From DATKFM01 sp046154965 (GTDB lineage Bacteria; Pseudomonadota; Alphaproteobacteria; Dongiales; Dongiaceae), in the NCBI GenBank assembly GCA_046154965.1, contig JBJXDY010000113.1:1-64000 (forward strand): 64,000 nucleotides of DNA, written 5' to 3'. The position numbers and the translations under genes are program-made. The notes under the pieces are model-generated. The model did not search any database and was not told the origin of the DNA. It saw only the letters and a program-made list of their open reading frames with translations. How positions within the stretch are numbered: position 1 is the stretch's first letter; the number at the start of each line of letters is the position of its first letter. Shown one piece after another: positions 10,022-18,554 of the stretch.

Positions 10022-11190
10022 CCGACGTCGTGATTGTAGGCGCAGCCCGCACCCCCATCGGCGCATTCAGCGGGGCGCTGAGCAGCGTGCCGGCCACCTA
10101 TCTGGGCACGGCGGCGATCACCGAGTCCCTGAAGCGGGCAAAGGTGGAGCCGGGCGAGGTGACGGAGGTCATTCTCGGCCAAATTCTTACGGCCGGCGCC
10201 GGACAGAACACGGCGCGCCAGGCGGCGGTGGCCGCCGGCATTCCCGTGGAGAAGACCGCCTATGCGATCAATCAACTTTGCGGGTCCGGCTTGCGGGCGG
10301 TGGCGCTCGGCTATCAGGCGATTAAGACCGGCGACAGCGACATCGTCGTTGCCGGCGGCCAGGAGAGCATGAGCCAGTCGCCCCACTGCCTGCATCTGCG
10401 CAACGGCACCAAGATGGGCGATGCGCAAATGGTCGACACCATGATCAAGGACGGGCTGTGGGATGCCTTCAACGGCTATCACATGGGCAACACCGCCGAG
10501 AACGTGGCGCAGAAATGGCAGATCACCCGGGAGGAGCAGGACAAGTTCGCCGTCGCCTCGCAGAACAAGGCAGAGGCGGCGCAGAAATCCGGCCGCGTTA
10601 AGGACGAGATCGTGCCGGTGAAGATCGTCACCCGCAAAGGCGATGTGATGGTGGATACCGACGAGTATCCGCGCCACGGCGCCACGCTGGACAGCATGGC
10701 CAAGCTGCGGCCGGCCTTCGACAAGAACGGCACGGTCACGGCGGGCAATGCCTCGGGCATCAATGACGGTGCGGCGGCGCTGGTGCTGATGAGCGACAAG
10801 GAAGCGGCCCGCCGCGGCCTGAAGCCGCTGGCCCGCATCGTCTCCTGGGCTACCGCCGGCGTCGATCCCGCGATCATGGGCTCGGGCCCCATTCCCTCCA
10901 GCCGTGCCGCGCTGAAGAAGGCGGGCTGGAGTCACCAGGATTTGGATCTGGTGGAAGCGAATGAGGCGTTCGCGGCCCAGGCCTGCGCGGTGAACAAGGA
11001 TCTGGGCTGGGATATCAGCAAGGTGAACGTCAATGGCGGCGCCATCGCGCTGGGCCATCCGATCGGCGCGTCGGGCGCCCGGGTGCTGGTGACGTTGCTG
11101 CATGAGATGCAGAAGCGCGACGCCAAGAAGGGCTTGGCGACGCTCTGCATCGGCGGCGGCATGGGCATCGCGATGTGCGTCGAGCGCTGA
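10018..11190 (+). CDS. phaA: Acetyl-CoA C-acetyltransferase (beta-ketothiolase)
   Basis: A 390-residue thiolase, the normal family length, condensing two acetyl-CoA to acetoacetyl-CoA. The acylated cysteine is Cys88 in AINQLCGSGLRAV. The catalytic His347 lies in NGGAIALGHPIGASGAR and the second active-site Cys377 in LCIGGGMGIAM. It is translationally coupled to the phaC-like gene (ATGA overlap) and followed by phaB 113 nt downstream, so it feeds PHB synthesis; degradation-direction activity is also possible. The assignment is secure at family level, and the biosynthetic role follows from context. Confidence 0.96.
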   Translation: MTDVVIVGAARTPIGAFSGALSSVPATYLGTAAITESLKRAKVEPGEVTEVILGQILTAGAGQNTARQAAVAAGIPVEKTAYAINQLCGSGLRAVALGYQAIKTGDSDIVVAGGQESMSQSPHCLHLRNGTKMGDAQMVDTMIKDGLWDAFNGYHMGNTAENVAQKWQITREEQDKFAVASQNKAEAAQKSGRVKDEIVPVKIVTRKGDVMVDTDEYPRHGATLDSMAKLRPAFDKNGTVTAGNASGINDGAAALVLMSDKEAARRGLKPLARIVSWATAGVDPAIMGSGPIPSSRAALKKAGWSHQDLDLVEANEAFAAQACAVNKDLGWDISKVNVNGGAIALGHPIGASGARVLVTLLHEMQKRDAKKGLATLCIGGGMGIAMCVER

Positions 11191-11303
11191 ACTTAGATTG
11201 ATGTTGCGCAAGGCCGGCAGCGCAAAGTCCGGCCGCAAACTCCGATGGTGCGGCGGTCGGGAAAATCGGCCGCGCCGGCGGGGTCGAAACAGGGGAGGAA
11301 ACA

Positions 11304-12026
11304 ATGGCACGGGTCGCAGTGGTCACCGGAGGCACGCGCGGTATTGGCAAAGCCATTTCCGTCGGGTTGAAGAATGCCGGCTACAGGGTTGCCGCCAGCT
11401 ACCATGGCAATGACGCCGCGGCCCAGGCCTTCACCAAGGAGACGGGGATCGCGACCTATAAATTCGATGTTGCCGACTACGGGCAATGCGAAGCGGCGGT
11501 GAAGAAGATCGCGGCGGAGATCGGCCCGGTCGAGGTGCTGGTGAACAATGCAGGCATCACCCGCGACGGCACCATGCACAAGATGACGCCCCAGCAATGG
11601 GCCGAAGTGATCCAGACCAATCTCACCTCCTGTTTCAACATGTGCCGCTGCGTGATCGACGGCATGCGCGATCGCAACTTCGGCCGTATCGTCAATATCG
11701 GCTCGATCAACGGCCAGGCCGGCCAATACGGCCAAGTGAACTATGCTGCCGCCAAGTCGGGCATCCACGGCTTCACCAAGGCCCTGGCCCAAGAGGGCGC
11801 GAGCAAGGGCATCACCGTGAACGCCATCGCCCCCGGCTACATCGACACCGAGATGGTGCGCGCGGTGCCGGAGGAAGTGCTGAAAAAGATCGTCGCCCGC
11901 ATCCCCGTCGGCCGCCTGGGCAAGGCGGAAGAGATCGCCCGCGGCGTGCTGTTCCTGGTCGCCGACGATGGCGGCTTCATCACGGGCTCGACGCTGTCGA
12001 TCAACGGCGGCCAGCATATGTACTAG
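11304..12026 (+). CDS. phaB: Acetoacetyl-CoA reductase
   Basis: A 240-residue short-chain dehydrogenase converting acetoacetyl-CoA to (R)-3-hydroxybutyryl-CoA with NADPH. The cofactor motif TGGTRGIGKAIS is near residues 7-18, and the catalytic residues are Ser134 (NIGSING), Tyr147 and Lys151 (NYAAAKSG). The segment NNAGITRDGTMHKM and the C-terminus GSTLSINGGQHMY are characteristic of PhaB within the FabG-like group. A GGGAGGAAAC ribosome site precedes the ATG. It follows phaA in the same direction with a 113-nt gap and is presumably part of the same transcript. Confidence 0.95.
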   Translation: MARVAVVTGGTRGIGKAISVGLKNAGYRVAASYHGNDAAAQAFTKETGIATYKFDVADYGQCEAAVKKIAAEIGPVEVLVNNAGITRDGTMHKMTPQQWAEVIQTNLTSCFNMCRCVIDGMRDRNFGRIVNIGSINGQAGQYGQVNYAAAKSGIHGFTKALAQEGASKGITVNAIAPGYIDTEMVRAVPEEVLKKIVARIPVGRLGKAEEIARGVLFLVADDGGFITGSTLSINGGQHMY

Positions 12027-12131
12027 CGGCGCCGGGCGCCGATCGAGGATGGTGGATTGGGCTAAGGTCCAATTGCCACCGGCGCCGGCGGGCATCCAAT
12101 ACTGCGAACAACAAAAGGCTCGGAGGGGACT

Positions 12132-13004
12132 ATGGGCGCGTCGTTGTTTCAGTTGGCATACATCAAGCGGATGGGTTTTTGCCTTGCGGCCGGAGGCACG
12201 CTGTTTCTAGGCACCGGCGCCGGCGCCGGCACCCTGGACCAGGTCCGCGAAACCGGCGTTTTTAAGATCGGCTATCGCACCGATGCCGCGCCCTACTCCT
12301 ATAAATCCGACAGCGGCGAGCCGGCCGGCTATGTGGTGGATCTCTGCCGCGAAGTGGCCGCGGCGGTGCAGCAGGAGGCGGGCCGCGAGGTCAAGGTCGA
12401 GTATGTCATCGTGACGGCCGAGGACCGCTTCGATGCGGTCCAATCCGGCAAGGTCGACATTCTGTGCGAAGCGACCACCGCGACCCTGGCGCGTCGCAAG
12501 CTGGTGGATTTCTCGATCATGACCTTCATCGACGGCGCCGGCGTCATGGTGCGCGAGGACGGTCCGCAGAGTTTCGCCGCCATGGCCGGACAGAAGATCG
12601 GCGTCCATGCGGGCACGACGACGCAGGCGGCGCTGAGCAAATCCCTCAGCGACAACAAGATCGAGGCCGAAGTGGTCCCGGTCGCAGACCATGTGGATGG
12701 GGTGAAAAAGCTGGAGAGCGGCGAACTCGCCGCTTACTTCGCCGACCGGGCGATCCTTTCCTTCCTGCTGATCGGGCCGGAGTCGCCGAAGAACCTGATG
12801 ATCGCCAAAGATTACCTGACGCGCGAACCCTATGCCCTGGCCCTGGCCCGCGGCGACGACGGCTTCCGGCTGCTGGTCGACAGCACCCTGGCGCGGCTAT
12901 ATCGAAGCAAGACTATCGACAAGATCTTCGCGCGCAACTTCGCCAATGCGAAACCGAGCGAGGTCTTAAAGGCGCTCTACATCATCAACGCGCTGCCGGA
13001 ATAG
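12132..13004 (+). CDS. Amino-acid ABC transporter substrate-binding protein (family 3)
   Basis: A 290-residue secreted protein. A signal-like hydrophobic stretch (MGFCLAAGGTLFLGTGAGAG) ends near residue 34. The mature part begins like SBP_bac_3 proteins (FKIGYRTDAAPYSYKSDSGEPAGYVVDLCREVA) and contains the second-lobe phrase FDAVQSGKVDILCEATTATLARRKLVDFS, matching glutamate/polar amino-acid binding proteins. No permease or ATPase gene is adjacent, so it is either an orphan binding protein or serves a transporter encoded elsewhere. It lies about 105 nt downstream of phaB; a separate promoter seems likely. The ligand cannot be determined. Confidence 0.85.
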   Translation: MGASLFQLAYIKRMGFCLAAGGTLFLGTGAGAGTLDQVRETGVFKIGYRTDAAPYSYKSDSGEPAGYVVDLCREVAAAVQQEAGREVKVEYVIVTAEDRFDAVQSGKVDILCEATTATLARRKLVDFSIMTFIDGAGVMVREDGPQSFAAMAGQKIGVHAGTTTQAALSKSLSDNKIEAEVVPVADHVDGVKKLESGELAAYFADRAILSFLLIGPESPKNLMIAKDYLTREPYALALARGDDGFRLLVDSTLARLYRSKTIDKIFARNFANAKPSEVLKALYIINALPE

Positions 13005-13087
13005 ACGGCTTCCGGCGACTGTCCCATCGGCCAACGCCGGGCTATCGTGCGGCGCCGATTTCAAGCCGGCAATGCGGAGCCGACAGA

Positions 13088-13489
13088 ATGCCCAGCGTTA
13101 AACCTATCGAGTATGCGGATGCCTCTCCGGAGGTGCGCGCCATCTATGACGACATCATGGCGACGCGCAAGATCGACTGGATCAACAATTTCTGGAAGGT
13201 GCTGGCCCATCATCCGGCGACGCTGAAGCGCACTTGGCAGAGCCTGAAGGAAGTGATGGCGCCCGGCGCGCTGGACCCGCTGCTGAAGGAGATGATCTAC
13301 ATCGCCGTCAGCGCCAGCAACAATTGCGAGTACTGCGTCGCCTCCCATACGGCCGCGGCGCGCAAGGCCGGCATGACCGACGCCATGCTCGGCGAATTGC
13401 TGGCGGTCGTCGGCATGGCCAGCGAAACCAATCGGTTGGTGAACGGTTACCGCGTCGAGATTGACGAACGCTTCGAGCCGAAGTTCTAG
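13088..13489 (+). CDS. Carboxymuconolactone decarboxylase/AhpD-like family protein
   Basis: A 133-residue protein, a typical length for a single CMD domain. Translation is taken from ATG 13088 (MPSVKPIEYADASPEVRAIYDDIMATR). The redox-active motif CEYC with a following His (NNCEYCVASHTAAARKAGM) near residues 79-90 is the AhpD-type CxxC...H site, so a thiol-peroxidase or alkylhydroperoxidase activity is more likely than decarboxylation. It is flanked by unrelated genes and converges on the haloacid dehalogenase gene 23 nt away. The physiological substrate is unknown. Confidence 0.88.
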   Translation: MPSVKPIEYADASPEVRAIYDDIMATRKIDWINNFWKVLAHHPATLKRTWQSLKEVMAPGALDPLLKEMIYIAVSASNNCEYCVASHTAAARKAGMTDAMLGELLAVVGMASETNRLVNGYRVEIDERFEPKF

Positions 13490-13512
13490 GGCATCGGTGC
13501 GGCGAGCCCCGC

Positions 13513-14232
13513 CTAAGCACCGATCTCGCGCCGGTGCAGTTCCACCAGCGCCGCCATGCTCGGCACCTCGCCGTCGGGCTTCACGGCGCCCACCGGCATG
13601 GTGGCGCCGCCCCCGCTCTTGCCCGCGCGGCGGTTGATCCACATGGTGGCGAGGCCGATCTTCTTGCCCGGCACATGGTCATGGAACAGGCTTTGAGCGG
13701 TGTGGAGGACCTTGTCCTTCGGCACGCCCATCTTCGCCAGGGTTTCCAGCCCGACCTCGAAATGCCGGAGCGCCGGCTTGTAGCTGCCCACATCCTGCGC
13801 CGTTACCACGGCATCGAAGGTCACGCCCAGCTTCTTGTTGCTGTGGGCGAAGGAGGCGCGGTCGATGTTGGAGAGCACCACCAGCTTGTAATACTGCTTC
13901 AGATAGGCGAGTGCCGCCGCGCTGTCGGGAAAGGCTGGCCAGTCCTTGACCGATTGGCCGAAGGCGCGCGTTTCCCCTGCTGTCGCCGGCGCTTTCAGTT
14001 TTTCGCCGATCCGCTGCAGGCCGAGGGCGAGCGCATCCGGATACAGGATCGTCGGCTGCTCGGCCTGGATGCGCGACTCCGCCTCGGCGAACAACTCCAG
14101 CAGCCGGTTATCATCGGCGGAGCTGCCGGTCCGTTTCCGCCAGGGTCCGAAGGCGGCGAGGATGCCGCTCTCCCAATCGATCAGCGTGCCGTAGCAATCG
14201 AATGTGAGGGCCTTGAAATCCTGCAATCGCAT
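13513..14232 (-). CDS. Haloacid dehalogenase, type II-like HAD hydrolase
   Basis: The start at 14232 is chosen because GGAG lies 6 nt upstream; the open frame begins at 14250. The 239-residue product begins MRLQDFKALTFDCYGTLIDWE. Asp12 is the expected HAD nucleophile in DCYGT, and the DW pair after it is characteristic of (S)-2-haloacid dehalogenase-type enzymes. Further HAD motifs are LSNIDRASFA (motif II Ser/Asn) and GSYKPALRHFE (motif III Lys). Type II members hydrolyse 2-haloacids, but many homologues are generic phosphatases, so the substrate is uncertain. It is divergent from the EamA transporter gene. Confidence 0.88.
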   Translation of the reverse strand: MRLQDFKALTFDCYGTLIDWESGILAAFGPWRKRTGSSADDNRLLELFAEAESRIQAEQPTILYPDALALGLQRIGEKLKAPATAGETRAFGQSVKDWPAFPDSAAALAYLKQYYKLVVLSNIDRASFAHSNKKLGVTFDAVVTAQDVGSYKPALRHFEVGLETLAKMGVPKDKVLHTAQSLFHDHVPGKKIGLATMWINRRAGKSGGGATMPVGAVKPDGEVPSMAALVELHRREIGA

Positions 14233-14297
14233 ATGTTTCTCCGGGGACAACAGGGCGCTGCTTGACAGTTTCCTACCGCAGCCGATAACGCTCCGCC

Positions 14298-15212
14298 ATG
14301 GCAGAAATCATCGTGAGCAAATCTGGTGCCGGAAACCGCCTGCGCGCAACCGTGATCGGCGGTATCGCGGTTCTCCTGTGGGCGACGCTGGCGCTCCTGA
14401 CGACGGCAACGCAGCCGGTGCCGCCATTCCAGCTGATGGCGCTCACTTTCGGAATTGCGTTCCTGTTGGCCCTCGGAAAATGGTCAATCGAACGCTGGCG
14501 CGGCGGCCCGCCCGTGTTCTCGCACCTGCGCCAGCCCGGCCGCGTCTGGGCGCTCGGCGTGGCCGGCCTGTTCGGCTACCACTTCTTCTACTTCACGGCG
14601 CTCGGCATTGCCCCGCCGGCCGATGCCAGCCTGATCGCCTTTCTATGGCCGCTGCTGATCGTGCTGCTGTCGGCGCTGCTGCCAGGCGAGCGGCTGCGCT
14701 GGTGGCATCTGGCCGGCGGCGTTGCCGGGCTGGTGGGCGCCGGTCTTCTGGTGACGCGCGGCGGCGGCATGGCGCTGCGTCCCGAATTCATCGTTGGCTA
14801 TCTGGCCGCACTCGCCTGCGCCGTCACATGGTCCACATATTCGGTGATCAGCCGCCGGTTCGGTGAAGTGGCGAGCGATGCGGTCGGCGGCTTCTGCGGC
14901 GCCACGGCCGTGCTCGGACTGATCTCCCATGTTTTGTTCGAGCAAACGCAATGGCCCGACGCATCGGGTTGGCTTGCGGTGATTGCCCTGGGAATCGGCC
15001 CGGTCGGCGCCGCCTTCTTCGTCTGGGATTACGGCGTCAAGCATGGCGACATCAAAGCGCTTGGCGCTTTGGCCTACGCGGCGCCGCTGCTATCGACGCT
15101 GCTGCTGATCATCTTCGGCCGCGCCGAGGCCAGCGGGACGATCGCGCTGGCCTGCATCCTGATCGTCGGCGGCGCAGTGCTGGCCAGCGGCGACATGTTG
15201 CGGCAGCGCTAG
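14298..15212 (+). CDS. EamA/DMT family transporter (YddG-like aromatic amino-acid exporter)
   Basis: A 304-residue protein with about ten transmembrane helices and two EamA repeats. The N-terminal helix (ATVIGGIAVLLWATLALLT), the segment LFGYHFFYFTALGIAPPADASLIAFLWPLLIVL and the second repeat (WSTYSVISRRFGEV) resemble YddG-type DMT exporters. The first ATG giving a complete first helix is 14298. It is divergent from the dehalogenase gene with only 65 nt between starts, so both promoters lie in that gap. The substrate specificity is inferred only from similarity. Confidence 0.82.
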   Translation: MAEIIVSKSGAGNRLRATVIGGIAVLLWATLALLTTATQPVPPFQLMALTFGIAFLLALGKWSIERWRGGPPVFSHLRQPGRVWALGVAGLFGYHFFYFTALGIAPPADASLIAFLWPLLIVLLSALLPGERLRWWHLAGGVAGLVGAGLLVTRGGGMALRPEFIVGYLAALACAVTWSTYSVISRRFGEVASDAVGGFCGATAVLGLISHVLFEQTQWPDASGWLAVIALGIGPVGAAFFVWDYGVKHGDIKALGALAYAAPLLSTLLLIIFGRAEASGTIALACILIVGGAVLASGDMLRQR

Positions 15213-15640
15213 CGGCCCGGTTCCCAGCCCGGCGGGGCCATCTCGAAGGCGCTGAACTCGAAGGCCGGCGCCACGGTGCAGGTCACCAGCCCCCAATCGC
15301 CCAGCGGCCGCGCGGCCGGCCAGAAATTCGCTGGCACGGCCGCCTGCGGCCGCTCGCCCTGCGCAAGGTTCGGGCCGAGGCGGACGGCATCGCTGCGCTT
15401 GCCATCGGGCGAGAGCCGCAGTTCGAGCGGCCCGCCGGCATGATAGAGCCAGATCTCGGTTGCATCCTTCACCCGGTGCCAGCGGGATTCTTCGCCCGCC
15501 GCAAGCAGATAGTAGATCGCCGTCAGCACGCCGCGCCCGCCGCCGGGCGGCTGGTGGCGATAGGTTTCCGCGTAATGGCCGCCTTCCGGGTGCGGCTGCA
15601 GCCTCAGCCGCTCGATGATTCCGGCCGCCTCCGGCGTCAT
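15209..15640 (-). CDS. Cupin domain-containing protein (DUF985 family)
   Basis: Translation is taken from 15640 (MTPEAAGIIERLRLQPHPEGGHYAETYR), giving 143 residues. The motif PHPEGGHYAETYR near residue 16 and the central WHRVKDATEIWLYHAGGPLEL are the DUF985 cupin signatures, with two histidines and a glutamate that could bind metal. The end VTCTVAPAFEFSAFEMAPPGW is also typical. Members are small beta-barrel proteins related to yeast YML079w, with unclear sugar or isomerase function. Its 3' end overlaps the end of the EamA gene by 4 nt. It follows the GST gene with an 8-nt gap, so the two form an operon. Confidence 0.88.
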   Translation of the reverse strand: MTPEAAGIIERLRLQPHPEGGHYAETYRHQPPGGGRGVLTAIYYLLAAGEESRWHRVKDATEIWLYHAGGPLELRLSPDGKRSDAVRLGPNLAQGERPQAAVPANFWPAARPLGDWGLVTCTVAPAFEFSAFEMAPPGWEPGR

Positions 15641-15648
15641 CGCCGCGG

Positions 15649-16260
15649 TCAGCCGGGCGGCACCGTGGCGGTCATGGACGGCCGCTGGGAAAAGGCTTCG
15701 AACCACTTCGCCAGTTTCGGCCGGCTCTGCCGCCAATTGTCGCCGCCATGGCGCAGGTCCATGTAGCCAAGGGCGCAGGCCACGGTGATGGCGCCGATAT
15801 CGGTGGCGCCCTTGGGATCGCCCAGCTTGTCCGCCTCCGCTTCCAGGCTGTCCAGCGCGCCGGCGATGACCTTGCGCTGCTTATCTTGCGCCGCCGGCGA
15901 CCGTTCGTTTTCCGGACGGCGCCCTTCCATCACCCGCGCCACTGCCGCATCCATGATGCCGTCGGCCAGCGCCTGCCGCCGAAGCGCCGCCCAGCGCAGA
16001 GGACCGGCCGGCGGAAACAGCTTGGCGCCGTTGTGCAGGCTGTCGAGATATTCGCAGATCACCGGAGAGTCGTAGAGCGCCTGCCCATCATCGGTGATCA
16101 GGCAGGGCACCTTGCCTAGCGGATTGTCTTTCGCCACCTCGCTGCCAGGCCCGAGCACGCTGGCGGGGGCGCGCTGGATCTTGCCGTCGATGCCGGCCTC
16201 CGCAGCCAGGACGGTGATCTTGCGGACGAATGGGCTGGTGCCCGAGAAATAGAGCTTCAT
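15649..16260 (-). CDS. Glutathione S-transferase family protein
   Basis: A 203-residue protein starting at 16260 (MKLYFSGTSPFVRKITVLAAEAG). The N-terminal thioredoxin-fold half has the catalytic-region phrase SGTSPFVRKI and the cis-proline segment GKVPCLITDDGQALYDSPVICEYLD, where Glu-Ser/Asp contacts bind glutathione. The C-terminal all-helical domain follows. Length and layout are normal for bacterial GSTs. It is the first gene of a leftward pair with the DUF985 cupin. The substrate is unknown; detoxification is a family-level expectation only. Confidence 0.92.
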   Translation of the reverse strand: MKLYFSGTSPFVRKITVLAAEAGIDGKIQRAPASVLGPGSEVAKDNPLGKVPCLITDDGQALYDSPVICEYLDSLHNGAKLFPPAGPLRWAALRRQALADGIMDAAVARVMEGRRPENERSPAAQDKQRKVIAGALDSLEAEADKLGDPKGATDIGAITVACALGYMDLRHGGDNWRQSRPKLAKWFEAFSQRPSMTATVPPG

Positions 16261-16423
16261 GATAGGTTTCCCGTGATGGTGGCGCAGGCGCGACTTGGCC
16301 GCCAGCATGGCTAATCATGTACGACTTGTCCAATTGGCGACAGCAAGACGCCTGATTGTCCATTTGCGTTACCAGGGGGCACACTGCAGAATCTGTACTT
16401 CAATTCCTGCATTGGCCCTCCCA

Positions 16424-17611
16424 ATGAAAATCATCGATCTCAAGACCTTCGTCGTCGGCAATCCGCCGCCGTCTTTCGGCGGCCGCTACTTCGTCTTCCT
16501 CAAGCTCGTCACCGACAACGGCATCGAGGGCGTGGGCGAAGTCTATGCCGACACCTTCGGCGGCCACACCATGGCGCAGATGGTTAAGGACGTTTTCGAG
16601 CGCCATGTGCTGGGCATGGATCCGTTCCGCATCGAGACCATGTGGCGCCGTGTCTACGGCTCCGGCTACACGCTGCGGCCGGATATCTCGCTGATGGGGG
16701 TGCTGTCGGGGCTGGAATGCGCCCTCTGGGACATCATCGGCAAGGCGGTCAACAAACCGGTCTATGAGCTGTTGGGCGGCAAGGTGCATGAGCGCCTGCG
16801 CAGCTACACCTACATTTATCCCGAGGGCAACGAGACCGACGCGATCTATCACGATGCCGAGCAGTCGGCCCGCCGCGCCGCCGAATATGTAAGACAGGGC
16901 TTCACCGCGGTGAAATTCGATCCCGCGGCGCCCTATTCCGTCTTCGATCCGCGCCAGCCGTCGCTGGAAACGCTGGCGCTGTCGGAGAAGTTCGTGCGGC
17001 TGCTGCGCGAAGCGGTGGGCACCAAGGCGGATCTGCTGTTCGGCACCCATGGGCAATTCACCGCCTCCGGCGCCATCCGGCTGGCGAAACGGCTCGAGCC
17101 CTACGATCCGCTCTGGCTGGAGGAGCCGACGCCGCCGGAAATGCCGGAGGAGATGGCGCTGGTGGCCCGCGCCACCTCGATCCCCATCGCCACCGGCGAG
17201 CGGCTGACGACCAAGTACGAATTCGCCCGGGTGCTGGAATGCCGCGCCGCCTCGATCCTGCAGATGGCGCTGGGCCGTGTCGGCGGCCTGCTGGAGGCGA
17301 AGAAAATCGCCGGCATGGCCGAGGCGCACTACGCCCAAATCGCGCCGCACCTCTATTGCGGGCCGATCGAAGGCGCTGCCAATATCCAGCTTTCGGCCTG
17401 CATCCCGAACTTCCTGATCCTCGAAAGCATCCAGACCTGGAGCGGCTTCCATTCGAAAATCCTGAAGAAGCCGATCCGCTGGGAGGAAGGCTATGTGATT
17501 CCATCCAGCGAACCTGGCCTGGGGGTCGAACTGAATGAGGAGGTGGCCCTCGCCCATCCCTACACCGGCGACAAACTGCATCTGGAAATGACCAATCACC
17601 CGGTTCAGTGA
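16424..17611 (+). CDS. Mandelate racemase/muconate lactonizing enzyme family protein with non-canonical active site
   Basis: Start ATG 16424 (MKIIDLKTFVVGNPPP), 395 residues, the usual size. The enolase-superfamily capping domain and barrel are complete: LLGGKVHERLRSY, FTAVKFDP, WLEEPTPPE, IATGERLTTKYEF and APHLYCGPI. Compared with galactonate dehydratase-type enzymes, the first metal-ligand region reads LFGTHGQF (Asp position replaced) and the Asp of the His-Asp dyad region reads ILQMALGRVGG. Two expected acidic residues are therefore absent while two Glu and the His remain. The reaction is probably dehydration or epimerisation of a sugar acid, but it is not assignable. It starts an operon with a dehydrogenase and an MFS transporter. 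Confidence 0.85.
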   Translation: MKIIDLKTFVVGNPPPSFGGRYFVFLKLVTDNGIEGVGEVYADTFGGHTMAQMVKDVFERHVLGMDPFRIETMWRRVYGSGYTLRPDISLMGVLSGLECALWDIIGKAVNKPVYELLGGKVHERLRSYTYIYPEGNETDAIYHDAEQSARRAAEYVRQGFTAVKFDPAAPYSVFDPRQPSLETLALSEKFVRLLREAVGTKADLLFGTHGQFTASGAIRLAKRLEPYDPLWLEEPTPPEMPEEMALVARATSIPIATGERLTTKYEFARVLECRAASILQMALGRVGGLLEAKKIAGMAEAHYAQIAPHLYCGPIEGAANIQLSACIPNFLILESIQTWSGFHSKILKKPIRWEEGYVIPSSEPGLGVELNEEVALAHPYTGDKLHLEMTNHPVQ

Positions 17612-17633
17612 TTCAACCGACGCAAGAGAACCC

Positions 17634-18554
17634 ATGACGACGATACGCTACGGATACATCGGACTCGGCCATCTCGGCACAAAGCTCGCCGGCAGCCTGC
17701 TGCGCGAAGGTTTTGCGTTGACGGTGCACGATCTGAACAAGGATCTCGCCGCGCCGCTGCTGGCCCGCGGCGCAACTTGGGCCGATACGCCGAAGGCGCT
17801 GGCGGCCGGCTGCGATGCGGTCATCACTTGCCTGCCATCTCCGGCGGTGTCGGAGAGGGTGCTTTGCGGCGCCGATGGCATCCTCGCGGGCTTGAAGCGC
17901 GGCGGCACCTGGATCGAGATGAGCACCCTCGGCCGCGACGATACTCTTCGCCTGGCTGCACGAGCGGCGGACAAGGGCATTGCCACCCTTGAATCGCCTG
18001 TCACCGGCGGGGTGCATCGCGCCGCGGCCGGCAAGATCACCGTGCTGGCCGGCGGCGACAAGGCGCTGTTCGAGACGCATCGCCCCGCGCTCGAGGCGAT
18101 GGGCGGCGAGATCTTCTACATGGGGCCGCTCGGCTCTGCCGCCGTGATTAAGGTGATCACCAACATGCTCGCCTTCATCCATCTGGTGGCGGCGGGCGAG
18201 GCGCTGATGCTGGCCAAGCGCGGCGGCCTCGACCTGTCGCAGGCCTTTCACGCCATCAAGGCCAGCTCCGGCAACAGCTTCGTCCACGAGACCGAGAGCC
18301 AGCTGATCCTGAACGGCAGCTACAACATCAATTTCACCATGGATCTGGCGCTGAAGGATCTGGGTTTTGCCGCCGGCTTCGGCCGCGAGTTCGGCGTGCC
18401 GCTGGATCTGGCGGCGCTGACGCTCCGGACATTCGAGCGGGCGGCGGCGGCCTATGGCGGCGGCGCCTGGTCCACCATGGTGGTTAAGCTGCTGGAAGAT
18501 GCGCTGAAGACCGATCTGCGCGCGCCAGGATTTCCCGCCGAGCTTAATGAATAG
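17634..18554 (+). CDS. NAD(P)-dependent beta-hydroxyacid dehydrogenase (3-hydroxyisobutyrate dehydrogenase family)
   Basis: A 306-residue dehydrogenase. The Rossmann motif YIGLGHLGTKLAGSLL lies at residues 7-22 and a second signature SPVTGGVHRAAAGKITVLAGGD near 122-143 corresponds to the substrate-binding DxPVxGG region. The catalytic Lys is in GSAAVIKVITNMLAF near residue 170-180. The family oxidises 3-hydroxyisobutyrate, tartronate semialdehyde or similar beta-hydroxyacids. It lies 22 nt after the enolase-family gene and overlaps the MFS gene by 8 nt, so it likely acts in the same catabolic route. The exact substrate is unknown. Confidence 0.9.
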   Translation: MTTIRYGYIGLGHLGTKLAGSLLREGFALTVHDLNKDLAAPLLARGATWADTPKALAAGCDAVITCLPSPAVSERVLCGADGILAGLKRGGTWIEMSTLGRDDTLRLAARAADKGIATLESPVTGGVHRAAAGKITVLAGGDKALFETHRPALEAMGGEIFYMGPLGSAAVIKVITNMLAFIHLVAAGEALMLAKRGGLDLSQAFHAIKASSGNSFVHETESQLILNGSYNINFTMDLALKDLGFAAGFGREFGVPLDLAALTLRTFERAAAAYGGGAWSTMVVKLLEDALKTDLRAPGFPAELNE